In this document: piece after piece, positions 1 through 16,765 of the stretch
Position numbering within the stretch: the first letter of the stretch is position 1
Layout of the letters: every line of letters starts with the position of its first letter
Source: Lycocorax pyrrhopterus obiensis
Taxonomy: Eukaryota; Chordata; Aves; Passeriformes; Paradisaeidae
Assembly (NCBI GenBank): GCA_014706295.1
Contig: JACSVZ010000012.1
Location: forward strand, 15,583,255-15,647,254
Length of the DNA stretch: 64,000 nt
Reading direction: 5' to 3'
Translations under genes and position numbers: made by a program
The notes under the pieces: model-generated
What the model was told of the DNA's origin: nothing
Seen by the model: only the letters and a program-made list of their open reading frames with translations
Database searches by the model: none

Positions 1-3000
1 CTCCTGAAGGGTTCATGGGTGTCCTCGTGTGCTGGCCCTGATCCACGGTGTCCCATCCCTGTGAGAAGGTTTCTGCCTGGCAGAGTTCCTCTACATTCCC
101 TGGAGTCCATCCCAACCAGCTTTTCTGCTCTGCAATTTCCCTGCTGTTCCCAAGCTCCCCCAACCAGCATTGGACCATCTCCCCTTTAGGTTTTTATTTA
201 GCAGGGGGAATTGTTTGTGCTCCCCTAAGGATGGGGAGGGAGAAGCAACGGATGTTCCTGCTTAGGACCATTGTGAAATGGGTTTTACAGTGGACTGGAT
301 TTCATGGATGTGGTCACGAAACTGCACCGGTGTCGCTGCCGGATCAGCATATCCAGCTCCCCCTCCCCAGTTTATTTTTGGCTTTAACCTTAAACATACC
401 GAGTCCTTCACAGGTGGCTGTTCCTTGGTGGCTGGTTAGACCTTGTCTTGATTTAAATGGCTCCATCCTGAAACTGCTGGCTGGAGGCAGTGCTGGGAGC
501 TGGCAGGCAGGAGCAGGGATAAGCCCATGTCCTCCTGGCTGGGCCCCATCTTGGCCATGTTTTGGCTAAAAAGAGACCTGTCCTGTAACTCAGGGGAGGG
601 AGGATCTTTGGGGATTACCCTGGGAGAACAACATCCCAGCCAAGAAAAGGAAGGGGTGTACTGTGCGTGCAGCAAGGTCTGTTCCCTGTGACTGTGGTCC
701 CCTTTCCTGCCCTCCCCTGCCCACCTGAGCTGGCAGAATAGTCCATCAGGAGGGAGGCAGTGACTGAGGGTGTCTGCTGGCAGGTCTGCATCCTGAGGGT
801 GTACTGAGGAAAACTCCTCAGCTGCATGGGGTGTTCCCAAATGAGGGCTGGGTGGCTGCCACCAGCAGTGCTCTGCTTTGCAAGCCCCTGACAACACTGA
901 CCCAAGTCAGAAAGTCCCAAGAAAGCCAGCTGTGGGACAGCCAAGCAATCCCTGGACACTGCTAGCTCCATCCCAGTGTCTGCTGAGATATGCAGAGGTC
1001 CCGGCAGGGACACAACGGCCCCTGGCCCTGCAGCCCGCATGGCTCAGACCCATGAGGGAGCACCCAGAGTAAGCCAGACATAATTTTGGTCTCTGGGACA
1101 GCTGTGAGCCCTCCTTGAAGTCCTTTCCATCTTCAAGGATGGCAAAAAAGTGTCAGGGTGAATTTACTGGGGGCAAATCTTGCCAGAGCAGCACAACTGC
1201 CTACTGCGAGGAGAGGACTGGCTGCCGGGACAGGGGAGGGAGAGAAAGGGATCCTGTTGAAGTGACTTTAGCATGGCCCCTGACATGGCCTGCTGCAGTG
1301 TCCTCATGGCCAAACTGGAAATGTAAAGACAAGGTGGGTCAAGAGCTGCCTGGACTGCCAGGCTCAATGGGCAGTGCAAGGGACAGCTCCCAGCTGGAGA
1401 AAGGGAACAGCAAAGTCCCACATCTGGGATGCAGCAACCCCCTGCAGCAGGGCGTGCCCTGGCAAACGGGCTAAAAAGCAGCTTTGCAGGAAAGGAGCCA
1501 CATCCAAGACACAAACAGAGCCAGAATCTTGACTGCCAGGAGCTGGACAGAGAGAGGAGAGGATGGGAAAGGCTCTGAAGATAGCAGGAAGAATGGAGTC
1601 AGGGAAGGGTGAGGGAAATGCCTGGGATGCCCTTGTGCGAAGCTCCTCTCCTGTAGCAAAGGATAAGTGAGGACACAGCAATGGACACATCCAGGGACAG
1701 GAGAGGGCTGGGCTGCAAGTCAGGAGGGGGCCAGGCAGAGGAGGGGTGAAGACTCCCTGTTCCTGTCCCCAGAGGATATTGGGTAGATTTGAACTGCAAG
1801 AAGGTGAATTTTCTGGGGGGAAGATGGAGAATGATTTGGTGGAGCAGCAAATACAAGAACAGCAGATGGGAGAGAGCTCAGGATGTGAGCAAGGCCATAT
1901 CAATATGGGAACCTTTGGCCACCTTTGGTGTGTCTTAGGAGACACAAAAAGAGCTGGGCTCTGCCAAGCCAGGAAAAGCAAAGCAGAGGAGATCTCCTTC
2001 CTTTCTTATCATTCCCATCCCCAGGGCATTTACAGACCGTGAACGGTCCAAGGATAAGTGGAAAGTGAAGAGGAGAAGAACATTTCTAGTATGAGGAACT
2101 GGGCTGTAGAAGTTTAGGGAGCCTCAGGGAGCCTTCAGGTTGGTCAAGGGGTGACTAAATGCACCTCATTGTATGACAGAGCTCATTGCTTTGCAGGGGA
2201 GATGGCAGAGGAGGTGGAATCTTGTCCATATCCAGACTGGGGATCTGTGCTCATGTGGGCAGGGAGATGATCCAATCTCTGTGTCCACACTGAGGACACT
2301 CATGTGGCTTGGTCTGTGCTGGGCAGGAGAAGTGGATTGTGGTAATCAGAGCAGAGCTGAGCCCCACATCGCCCTTTTTGGACTGCTGCTGGTGTGCCAC
2401 AGCACACACAGGGGACATGTGGCGGTGACCAGAAAGGGCTTCTGGAGATTGCCACCATCCCCAGAGGTCCTCCAGATGGAAGGCTGAAAGGGAACCTCCC
2501 AGTGCAGGTGGTCACAGGCAGTGGGATCCAGCCTCGGCTGTCACCAGCAGGAGAAGGAGAAACTTGTAAGTGGGAAAGGAATTTCAAAGGTCATAGAAAC
2601 TGGAAGAAGCTATGGAATTTTTTTTTGGAAACAGGAAAGCCCTGCACATTACAGGCATGACACAGACTTTAGCACAAAGGATGGCTGGACCTACATTCCT
2701 CTTCCAGCTACACACACTTCTTAAGCCCCCCAAGTCCTCTCCAGCTGTCCATCATCTCCCATGCTCACCATGGAGATGGGAAGGACACCACCTCCTCTGC
2801 ACACCCCTGGGTGCCAACCACACTGTTGATCCTCCCGAGCGGCACAGACACCTTCCCCTCTATCCAGCTGCACATTTTCATTTGGAGACTGATGATGTCT
2901 TCACAAATTTGGAGATCATTTTGCCATTGAGCTGCTGACTCTGTGGCTGGGAGCCTGTGGTCTCCTGAGGCTCCATTAGCAGGTAGAGTGGAGGTGGAGG

Positions 3001-4180
3001 AAGATGTAGGAAGCGCCCACAGTGGGGCCGAGGCAGGAGCTTTGCGGGTGGTTGATATAATGTGAAGAGACAGTCTTACATCTCCTCACCAGGACCTGCC
3101 TCTTCCCCCGAAGGGTTCACAGCAGGAAAGGCTGTGGGAGGAAAGCCTTTTGCAGTGGAGGACCCTCACGTCTCTGGAGAGTAGCCTGGAGGCTGTGACG
3201 GCCTGATCTCATCTCTCAAGGAGCCTGTGAGTTGTGCTGTGAGTGTCACAGGCAGACGATGATGACTCCAGCCCATTGCCACTTGGTTGAATGCCTTTCA
3301 CGGAGTGTTGGGGTTGCCACAGGGAGCCTTCAGGCCAACTTTTTGTGGGTGGAGGCTAGAGGAGAGGTCAGAGACATAGCCACACTTCTTGAGCAAGTGC
3401 ACAAATGGGAGAAGATTTGACCCAAAATGAGGGAAAACTTTACATGTGGAGGTGCTGTGACTCCAGCACATGGCAGGGAGTAAGTTCATCATCTGGCCAA
3501 AGGACACCCCAAGGCCGGGCAGGAGATGCCAGACAACTTGCACATCCAAAGGCAGCAATGCTCACAAAGATGGACCCACCCATGTCTGGGCTGGGTTTTG
3601 GGTCTCACCAAAATCCACCTGTGAAGAGAGCTAAGCTTCCCCAACCAGAAACTCCAGATCCCTCCAAAGGCTGGAAACCCAAAGGCTGGGAATCTAAATG
3701 CTGTCAGATTTGTAGACCATGACTCTGACTTGGTCTTGCCCCTGGGGTGTGAAGCACGTTGTTTGGTGAGCCCACATATGGAGACACAGAAGTGGTGATG
3801 AAGAACCCTCCGAGCAGCAGAGCCACCCTGAGCTCCAGGACATGGGTCACAGCCTCTGGCCTTGCACACAAAGACGTGGTGGGTGGGCAGACATGGAAAG
3901 ATTGGCTATTCGGAGGAGACAGGAAACCCCAGCTCTTCTGAAGATGTGGTTTTGGGAGGAGAAGAGATTTTGGTGCAACAGTTGAGATCAAGCTGGAGGA
4001 AGGCACAGCTCGAGGTGGGAATAGTTTCAAAGCTGCTGATGTAGGGACCCAGAGGCAGAGGTGGTGGGATGGCCTCACACAGTCACTCACACAGCGGCCG
4101 TACAGGGTGAGGCTGGGGAGGTGCAGAGCTCCCAGCCTCACCAGCCACGCTTCCCTCCTCTTGCCGAGTGTCTGCTGCTT
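1..4180. other. Upstream non-coding DNA, nothing recognised
   Basis: No recognisable exon, repeat family or RNA gene was seen here on either strand. Open frames are short, overlap on both strands and show no conserved protein features. In the syntenic mammalian block CAPN15 lies on this side of PRR35, but I recognise no CAPN15 coding sequence in it. Confidence 0.6.
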
Positions 4181-4182
4181 TA

Positions 4183-4345
4183 CCATGGCCAATTGCCTTC
4201 ATCCCTGCTCCGATAAACGCTTAAAAGCTCAAATCACACAACCCCAGGCTATGAAAACGAAAAGGGACCCGATAGCCGCTAATAGCCGAGCAGCCCCTGC
4301 GGCAAAAGCGTGCAGTGTAGGGAAAGTGGTTTGCATCGATCAGTG
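4183..4345. other. Candidate conserved non-coding element
   Basis: A short stretch whose composition differs from its surroundings: AT-rich words such as CGATAAACGCTTAAAAG are mixed with retained CpGs and a TTTGCATCGATCA-like word. It has no open frame of note and matches no repeat I know. It may be a distal regulatory element of PRR35. This rests on composition only; an alignment would be needed to show conservation. Confidence 0.2.
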
Positions 4346-5749
4346 GCTCCCGCCCCACCCGCTCCCCTCCCGCGGCGCTGCCCGGCTGCTCCAGCCACGG
4401 CGCTGGGGAAAACGGGATAAAACCCCATGGGAATTTCCAGAAAGGCAGAGTCCGGGTAATGGCAGTAGCAGGATGGTTTGTCGGGTTGGTGTGAGATCCC
4501 ATCAAAGGGCCACCCTTCTGCTCCACACTGTCCTGTCCTGGCACAGTCACCAGGGCAACGCATCCCTGGATGACAAACAGCAATGCCAGGGCCACACAGA
4601 CTGGAGTGATGCTGAGCCCTGGAAAATAAGGGGCCTGAACAGCCTGGAAGGAAGCAACCGGTGGATGTAGGAGCAGGGAAGAGTTGTCCTTGTGGTTGGT
4701 GCTGGGTGTGCAGGGCACCACCAATGAAATCCTACCTGTGGAGGGTAGGACCAGCTTGTAAGAGACCACAGGAATCCTCAGCTGCAGGACGAGGTGCAAG
4801 GCAGGAGGTTCAACACAACAACACTGAGGAGAAGAACTTCAGTGCCTTTCTTGAGCCCATTCCTCCATGCCATGTCCTACAGCCATCTGGGAAAGCTTGA
4901 GGGCAGCCAATTTCCATGGGAGCATTGCAGCTCCCTGGCAGCCTCCCAGGCAGCACTGGAGCACTTGGAGGTCAGCAGCAAAGAAAGGACATCGATTTGA
5001 GAGATGGGGTCTTTGTTCCAGCCAGAAAAGCTCTTGGCAGTCTGCAAAAGCAGATCAGGGCAAGTTCACATGCCCACCTACAGGTGGAGAGGGTTTGTAT
5101 TGATATAGGAAACCCACTGGACTGAGCCCCTTCCTGCGAGTGGCTGCCACACACCAGGAGCAGGTTAGGGAAGGGGATGGGGTCTGGAAGGGTTTGGCCC
5201 CGTGTCCAGCTTCAGCCTGGAAAGATGGTGAAGCAGGGATGTGGTGGTGAAACATGTGTCTGGAGGGTGGACAGGGACCGTGGTTGCTGCTTCTACCAGA
5301 CAAAGAATTGGAGGGCATCAAATGAGACTTGTGGGGACAAGCTGGAGGGTGAAGCTCTGGGTGGTGTGCCAAGAACTCCCTGCTGCAGCATGCTTCAGGG
5401 GCTGAATGCTTCCACAGCTTCCAGAGAAGCTCCTGCAGATTCAGAGTGGGGATGTGCATCCTGCGTGCACCGGTCTGCTGGGATGGCTGATGGGTTAGGG
5501 AAACTGGAGCAGTACCATAGATGATTGTCCTACATCCTGGAAATCGAGTTTTGGCTGTTATTAGAGACATGAGCCGGATGGACAATTGAGGTGCTGTAGC
5601 TCAGCTGCCCCAAAGGCTGTGTGCCCTTCCCTGCATCCCTGTGCCCGCAGACAGGCTGGGATTTTTTAAGTACTGGAGCACCAGGGACTGCAGATCTCTT
5701 CCCTGGGCATCTCTCTCTTCTTCCTTCCCTTTGTCCTCTCCTCTCTTTC

Positions 5750-6900
5750 TTCTCCCCTTGCCACTCGGCTCCCTCCATCGGAGCGTGCCCCTCTCCCCTC
5801 GGCAGTCCCGCGGAGGAGAGCGGGGATGCTGCAATTCCCAGGCACAGGTGCGCGGTCCCCGCCGCGCGCTGCCCCCAGGCACGGCCCCCGCCGCCGCAGC
5901 TGACAGCCCACTGGAAATAATGTGTTGTGGCAGAGAGAGACTCAGCAGACCACGAAGATCTGCTGGTGCGGGAACTGCTCAGCAACCAGGAGCCACAACG
6001 CCTGTCTCCCGGCTCCGCAGGGCCTGAGCCGGCTCTGGGGATGCCTCCGCTCCGCCGGAGCCTGCCTGGCTCACACGCAGGGCGCTTCCCCACTCTCTCC
6101 CATTCTTTCTCTTTGCTCTTTCCTCTTTTCCTCCCTTGCTGCTCCTCTCCGCAGCGCTAAGGTTGTGGAAGCGGCCAAGCTGCCTGTCCCTACACGGGAC
6201 ATCTCTCTGCCATCCTCTGCACCGCCGGGCACAGGAGGGGAACAAATGGCTCTCGCAGCAGCCTTGGAGGAGGAGGATCAGGTGTGCAGGAATGGAACAA
6301 CCAGTTCCAGTCTTCCAGCAAAGATTTAATCTGCCTCTGGCATATAAACAGCAAATGTTTGTTCAACTGACCTGCAAACAGGCGACGTGCATCGCAGCGG
6401 GGCCGAGGTGCCCAGCTCCCCGCTCCGCCACTCTTAGTTTCTTGCCCTCTAGCAGGGTGACACGGGGCAGGGGACCAGGGACAAGCAGGTCCGGGATGCT
6501 AGGGGCACCCCAGGCTCGGTGGCCGCAGCCAGGGAGTGATGCTCGGAAGGGCCCCGTCCTGCCCAGCTGCTGCTGCATCCCCTGGGCAGCGCAGCGTGCG
6601 CAGAGCTCTCACGGCTCACAGGCGTGACGCACTCACAGCGTGGCTGAGGGCTGAAGGACAAGCGTGTCCCCGCGGGCAGGCGGGCAGGCTGGGAGCGCTG
6701 AGGTGAACCTTCAGGCGGGAGGCCCCGAGCTCTGCCCGCACATCCCACTGCGATGGGAGAAATCAGCCTGGGCTGCTGCGGGTCAGGGCTGCACCCCGGG
6801 GCTCCCCTCCACATCCCAGAGGACGCGGGTTCATTACACGGGGACGTTTTTGCCTATTTTCTGCACGAGCAGATCTTAGTGGCAGGGTCGACTACCAGCT
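5750..6900 (+). promoter_or_regulatory. CpG-rich island, candidate PRR35 promoter/5'UTR region
   Basis: CpG density rises sharply here, with many GCCG, CGCG and CCGC words at about 5800-6060 and again at 6400-6840, while the flanks are CpG-poor. The island lies about 3 kb upstream of the first PRR35 coding exon, which itself appears to begin at a splice acceptor (AG at 9053-9054), so an upstream non-coding exon is expected. A TATA-like ATATAAACA word and forkhead-like TGTTTGTT words occur around 6340-6365. Possible splice donors follow it (CAG|GTGAGA near 7005, CAG|GTAATT near 7067). The link to PRR35 is inferred from position only. Confidence 0.4.
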
Positions 6901-12724
<5,824 letters not shown>

Positions 12725-15530
12725 GTCCACCTTGCTCAAAATTTCCTGGATCTCACTGACCACCTCATGCTTCACCTTCCCAGTGTCCCACCTCTCCACT
12801 CCTCCTCTTCCCCGTGGATGAAAGCTCCACCGCTGCCTGTCTGGGACCACGTTGTGTGGGGTTCCAGCAGCTCCCCCAGCTGAATCCACAAGGTGTAAAA
12901 ATCCAGTCCCTTTGCTCCCCAGTGTGTCACAGACAGTGCTGCTGGGCTCTGCATGCTCCCAGCCTCAGCACCCCAGTCCTGGAACTCCCTTCAAAAGGGG
13001 AGTCACCAGCAGGCACCAAGAGAAAACTGCGAAAAGCAGCAAGAGAAAACTGCCAAAAGCACCAAGCTTTCATCAAAAGGCTCACCCAGCCCTCTCATCA
13101 GGGACACTCAGGGACATTTGCAACCCAGTTCCCACAGTCTTTGGACAGGGGAGGGACTACAGAGGGCCAAGCCTTGGTCCAGGTTGTGCTCAAACAGACC
13201 ATGGCTGTCACCTTGTACAGAGCAAAGACACAGTGGCTTCGTCCCACGGAGGCTGGAGGGTCACAGCCGGGAACCAGATGCCCAGCTGGATTGACCCAGA
13301 GGCCAAGAGTTTTCTGCACTGTGGAGACAAGAACATCCTGCCAGTCACAATGACAAGTGTGACACAAGAGCCACCTTGCCAGCTCCACACCTGCGTCCTG
13401 AGCTCTCTTGCCAGGGCCATTTGCCACGTGTAGGGAATGCTGGGCTGTGGGGACTTGTTCCTGTCCACTGACCATCCACTGTCCGGCTCCTCCTTTTGCC
13501 TTCAAACAGAAAGGACCTTCCCTCCCTCTCTGCCCATGCAGACGTGATGCATGTTCCTCACCAAGGCTCCAATCCTGCAGAGTTCAGCTCCCAGGAGCTC
13601 CTGCCCACTAGTCCTAACCCCCCAAACACTGGCACATGGGGCAGCAAAATGGGTGAGACGATGCTGCTGTGAACCACAGAGCTCAAGAGACATAGACCCC
13701 AAGAAAAAGCAGTGAAGGGAGAAACTTGGCCCGTCCCAAGCTGGAACAATGCCGAGCAACCACCCCTGAGCCAGAGCACTGGAGATCAAACCACCCAGGC
13801 AGGTGCCTGCTGCTTGTGGGATCAGCACTGGCCTTCCCAAAAGACCATGTTCTCCCTGTGTTCACTGGGGGCTCCTGACTCTGTTGGGCAGACTGGGACC
13901 CACTGCAGGGCGGTCACACATCCCTGTCCCCACCACCCTTCTGAGGAGCATCTGCTCTGGCTCAGGATGCCCTCATGCTTGGGCCAGGAATTCTTGGAGT
14001 CTCTCCCTGTAGTGCTCTCCTGGAAAAGCATTTCCTCTCCCACCCACACTTCGTGTTCAGGACACGGTGGGGTGTTCTGTTAGCACCCAGGGCCTTCGCC
14101 ACCTCGGCGGCTTTTTTTTTTGACATGGGAAGTGCTGGGATGGGGGCCAGGAAGGCAGGACAAAGAGGACAGTGGCAAAGCCACAATTAAGGGACCTACA
14201 GAGCACATCCCAGGAGCTTTACACGCTCTGGGCCCAAAGAGGACAATTCCACTGTGGTGGCTGAAGAAGGCAAGGCCCCAGGTGGGACCTGGGACTCCTG
14301 GGTGCATCGATGGACCCAGACAATACGAAGAGTTGGCTCTTCTCACCTGATTGCCCTCTGGACAAAGCTTCCACCTCATCGAAGGGGTTTATTTCTCACT
14401 GCAACAATTTGCTTAGGGCGCAGGGGCCCATGGGGTTATTGGTCTCTTCTTTCTGGAGGAAAGTGTGGGGTGGGGGGGAGGGGGACATTCAGAAGGAGAG
14501 ATGCTCAGCTCAGCAGTGTAACCCTTTTGAGCCAGCTCCAGATCTTCCTGATGGGCCACTTCCTGCTGCTTCCCAGCATGGCCTTGGTCCCACAGGGGAA
14601 GGTGGGAAGACCCCACCAGAACAGACCCCAGAACCTGGGTGGAAGTTCCTCAATCCCAGAGCCCAGGGAGGTGGCATTGCCCAGCCTTTCTGGGAGTGAA
14701 TTGTGCTGTCATCTCTGGATGCCAGAACACCATCAGCACAGCAGACCCTCCACATCAAGCACCTTGCTCACATCACCCACTCCCAACAGCCTCCCAGTCT
14801 CCCTCCAGCCTCTTCTCCCATCCTGCGCCCCTCTGTTACCCCATGCCCTGCTGTCATCTCCTCTCCCCAGCTTCTTCTCTGCCCTGGCAGCCCCTAACCC
14901 CCCTGCCAGCACCTCCCTGCTTCCATATCTCAGGGCTCCTACTCTCCCCCCTCACCATCTCTTCTTCCATGCCTGGACCTTCACCCCAATCACAGCAGGA
15001 AACCCACAGGCACAGCCAGGAAGCTGGAGTCCCATTTTCCCGTGACATCCTTCCCTGCCCATCCAGCCTTTACCTCCTCTGAGGAACAACAAGTCATGTA
15101 GGTCCCTCTGCCTCCCTGGAAACAGCATCTCCTCCCAGTTCCAAGCATCATCACATATTTTTTAGCAGGTCCCTGTCTGAACGTGGGCATCTTGGAAGTC
15201 CAGGACACCAGAGGGGTAGCTGAGCTCTGGGACCATCAGCCCTGAGCTTCAGCAGGAGATCCATGCCCAGACCACCAGGCAGTGCTGCCTTTCACCCCTT
15301 TTTAGCTGAGATGTTGCCTGCACATTGTCACCTCTCTGTCCCCAGCCCCTGACTCCATCCTGCTGCCAGAGCTGGGATGCTGCCCTGCTTTGTGGTGCCC
15401 GTGCTGTGAGCTGGGCACCTCCCATGAGTAGAGCTGGTGCCAGCAGCCCTCCCTGTGCCACTCACTGCATCCCTCACCTCTGCAGACAGCTGGGGGGGGC
15501 AAGCGGAAGCTGGGGCCCGGTCACACAGTA
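12725..15530 (+). other. PRR35 3'UTR and intergenic DNA
   Basis: No coding features were seen. No canonical AATAAA on the + strand was found close after the PRR35 stop, so the 3' end of its mRNA is unplaced. A 23-bp tandem duplication lies at 13018-13063. The 14740-15080 part is pyrimidine-rich low-complexity sequence that leaves Ser/Pro/Leu-rich frames open by chance. Confidence 0.5.
13018..13063 (+). repeat. 23-bp tandem duplication
   Basis: Two adjacent copies of AAGAGAAAACTGC(G/C)AAAAGCA(G/C)C that differ at two positions, within the probable 3'UTR of PRR35. A third partial copy (AAG...) follows. Confidence 0.8.
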
Positions 15531-15536
15531 TTTATT
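15531..15536 (-). terminator. Possible minus-strand poly(A) signal
   Basis: On the minus strand the order is an A/T-rich segment, AATAAA, then CTGTGTGACC about 4-14 bases on, a GT-rich downstream-like word. This resembles the end of a 3'UTR. I could not find a convincing minus-strand coding exon at higher coordinates, so an unannotated non-coding transcript or chance are both possible. Confidence 0.25.
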
Positions 15537-15920
15537 GTTCACAGTTTTACGAATGTACAAAACAAAAACCAAACCATTAAAGGGAAAACCTCTGAGCAGG
15601 AGTTGCTGCTGGCTGCTTTGTTCTTTCCTGGGAGCTCTGCCTGCTCTGGCTGGATCCTGCAGCAGTCCCATGCCACAGTTCCTATCACAGAGCCTCTGTT
15701 TTTGAGGTGCCAGGTGAGCCACCAGCAGGATGTGGCCAGATGTTTTCACTGGCAGAGTGTGGTCTGTGTTTACATGGGTGGGGTTTGACTCTTTCATTCT
15801 GCTGGATCAACACCAGGATCCCAGGGGCTTGCCCTGAGCTGGGGAGAAGGGCTGCCCACTGTGTCTGACAGCAGAAGTCAGGTTGAGAAATGTCCTCACA
15901 GAAGCCATGAGGGTCGTAAT

Positions 15921-16212
15921 TCATAGAATCCCAGAATTCCAGAATGGTTTGAGTTGGAAGGAACCTTAAACCTCATTTCTTTCCACCCCCTGCCATGAAC
16001 GGGGACACCGTCTACTATCCCAGGTTGCTCCAAGCCCTGTCCAACCTGGCCTTGGACACTTCCAGGGATGGGGCAACCTGTGCCCAGCTTCTCTGGGCAA
16101 CCTGTGTGAGGGCTTTACCATCCTCACAGGGAAGAATTTCTTCCTAACCTGTAATCTAAACCTACTCTCTTTCAGTTTGAAGTCATTCCCCTTGTCCTGC
16201 CACGACACCCCT
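15921..16212 (-). mobile_element. CR1 LINE 3' fragment
   Basis: Starts with the reverse complement of the CR1 tail (TCATAGAATCCCAGAATT) and continues through the characteristic GGTTTGAGTTGGAAGGAACC and CCAACCTGGCCTTGGACACTTC blocks. It is 5'-truncated, as most avian CR1 copies are. Confidence 0.9.
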
Positions 16213-16649
16213 TGCTTCTGCAGAAGTCCCTGCACACACACACGGCCTTTTCCTCCCATCTCCTTTACAATCCACCATGGCTGGGCCTTGGGACCACAAC
16301 ACCAGACCCTGAGTTCTGGTGCAGGGAAGAGCAGAGAGAGAGTGCAGGGTCATATCCCACCTCCCCAGTGCCACCCTGTCCCTCAGCCTTTGCACCTTGT
16401 CCTCAGGGGAGCTGGTGGCACCCCCACAGAGGGGATGGCTCCCCTCTCTGCCCTGCCATGGCTGTCCAAGGCAGTCCCCTCCCCAGGGACTCCTATCTGC
16501 AGGCCACCAGGGAGGTGGCTGAGCTGGTGGCACCATTCCAGTTGAAAAGATGAAAGCATTTACCCTTACATTTAAATAATGGATGGGAGTTGAACTACCG
16601 GGGTGCTTTATCCAGGCTGCAATCTGCACCCCCAGGGCCCTCAGCCCAC

Positions 16650-16765
16650 TCCAGCACAGGACCCATTACACGGCTATTTGGTCACCCTAAAGGCATCTGA
16701 TAGGGAGCCATTACCCACCCTTTACACGAAGGCCCACCAGATAGCCATCGCTCTTGGCCATGGTT
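16650..16765. other. Candidate conserved non-coding element
   Basis: Contains words such as CATTACACGGCTATTTGG and ATAGGGAGCCATTACCC, which are unlike the surrounding pyrimidine/GC-rich DNA and match no repeat I know. Its status as conserved is an inference from composition. Confidence 0.2.

Noticed and set aside
12814..13433. Overlapping + strand frames of 179-193 codons after the PRR35 stop
   Set aside because: They begin beyond the conserved C-terminus and overlap one another in different frames; likely 3'UTR sequence.
14254..15045. 263-codon + strand frame, Ser/Pro/Leu-rich
   Set aside because: It lies in pyrimidine-rich low-complexity DNA without conserved motif or splice structure.
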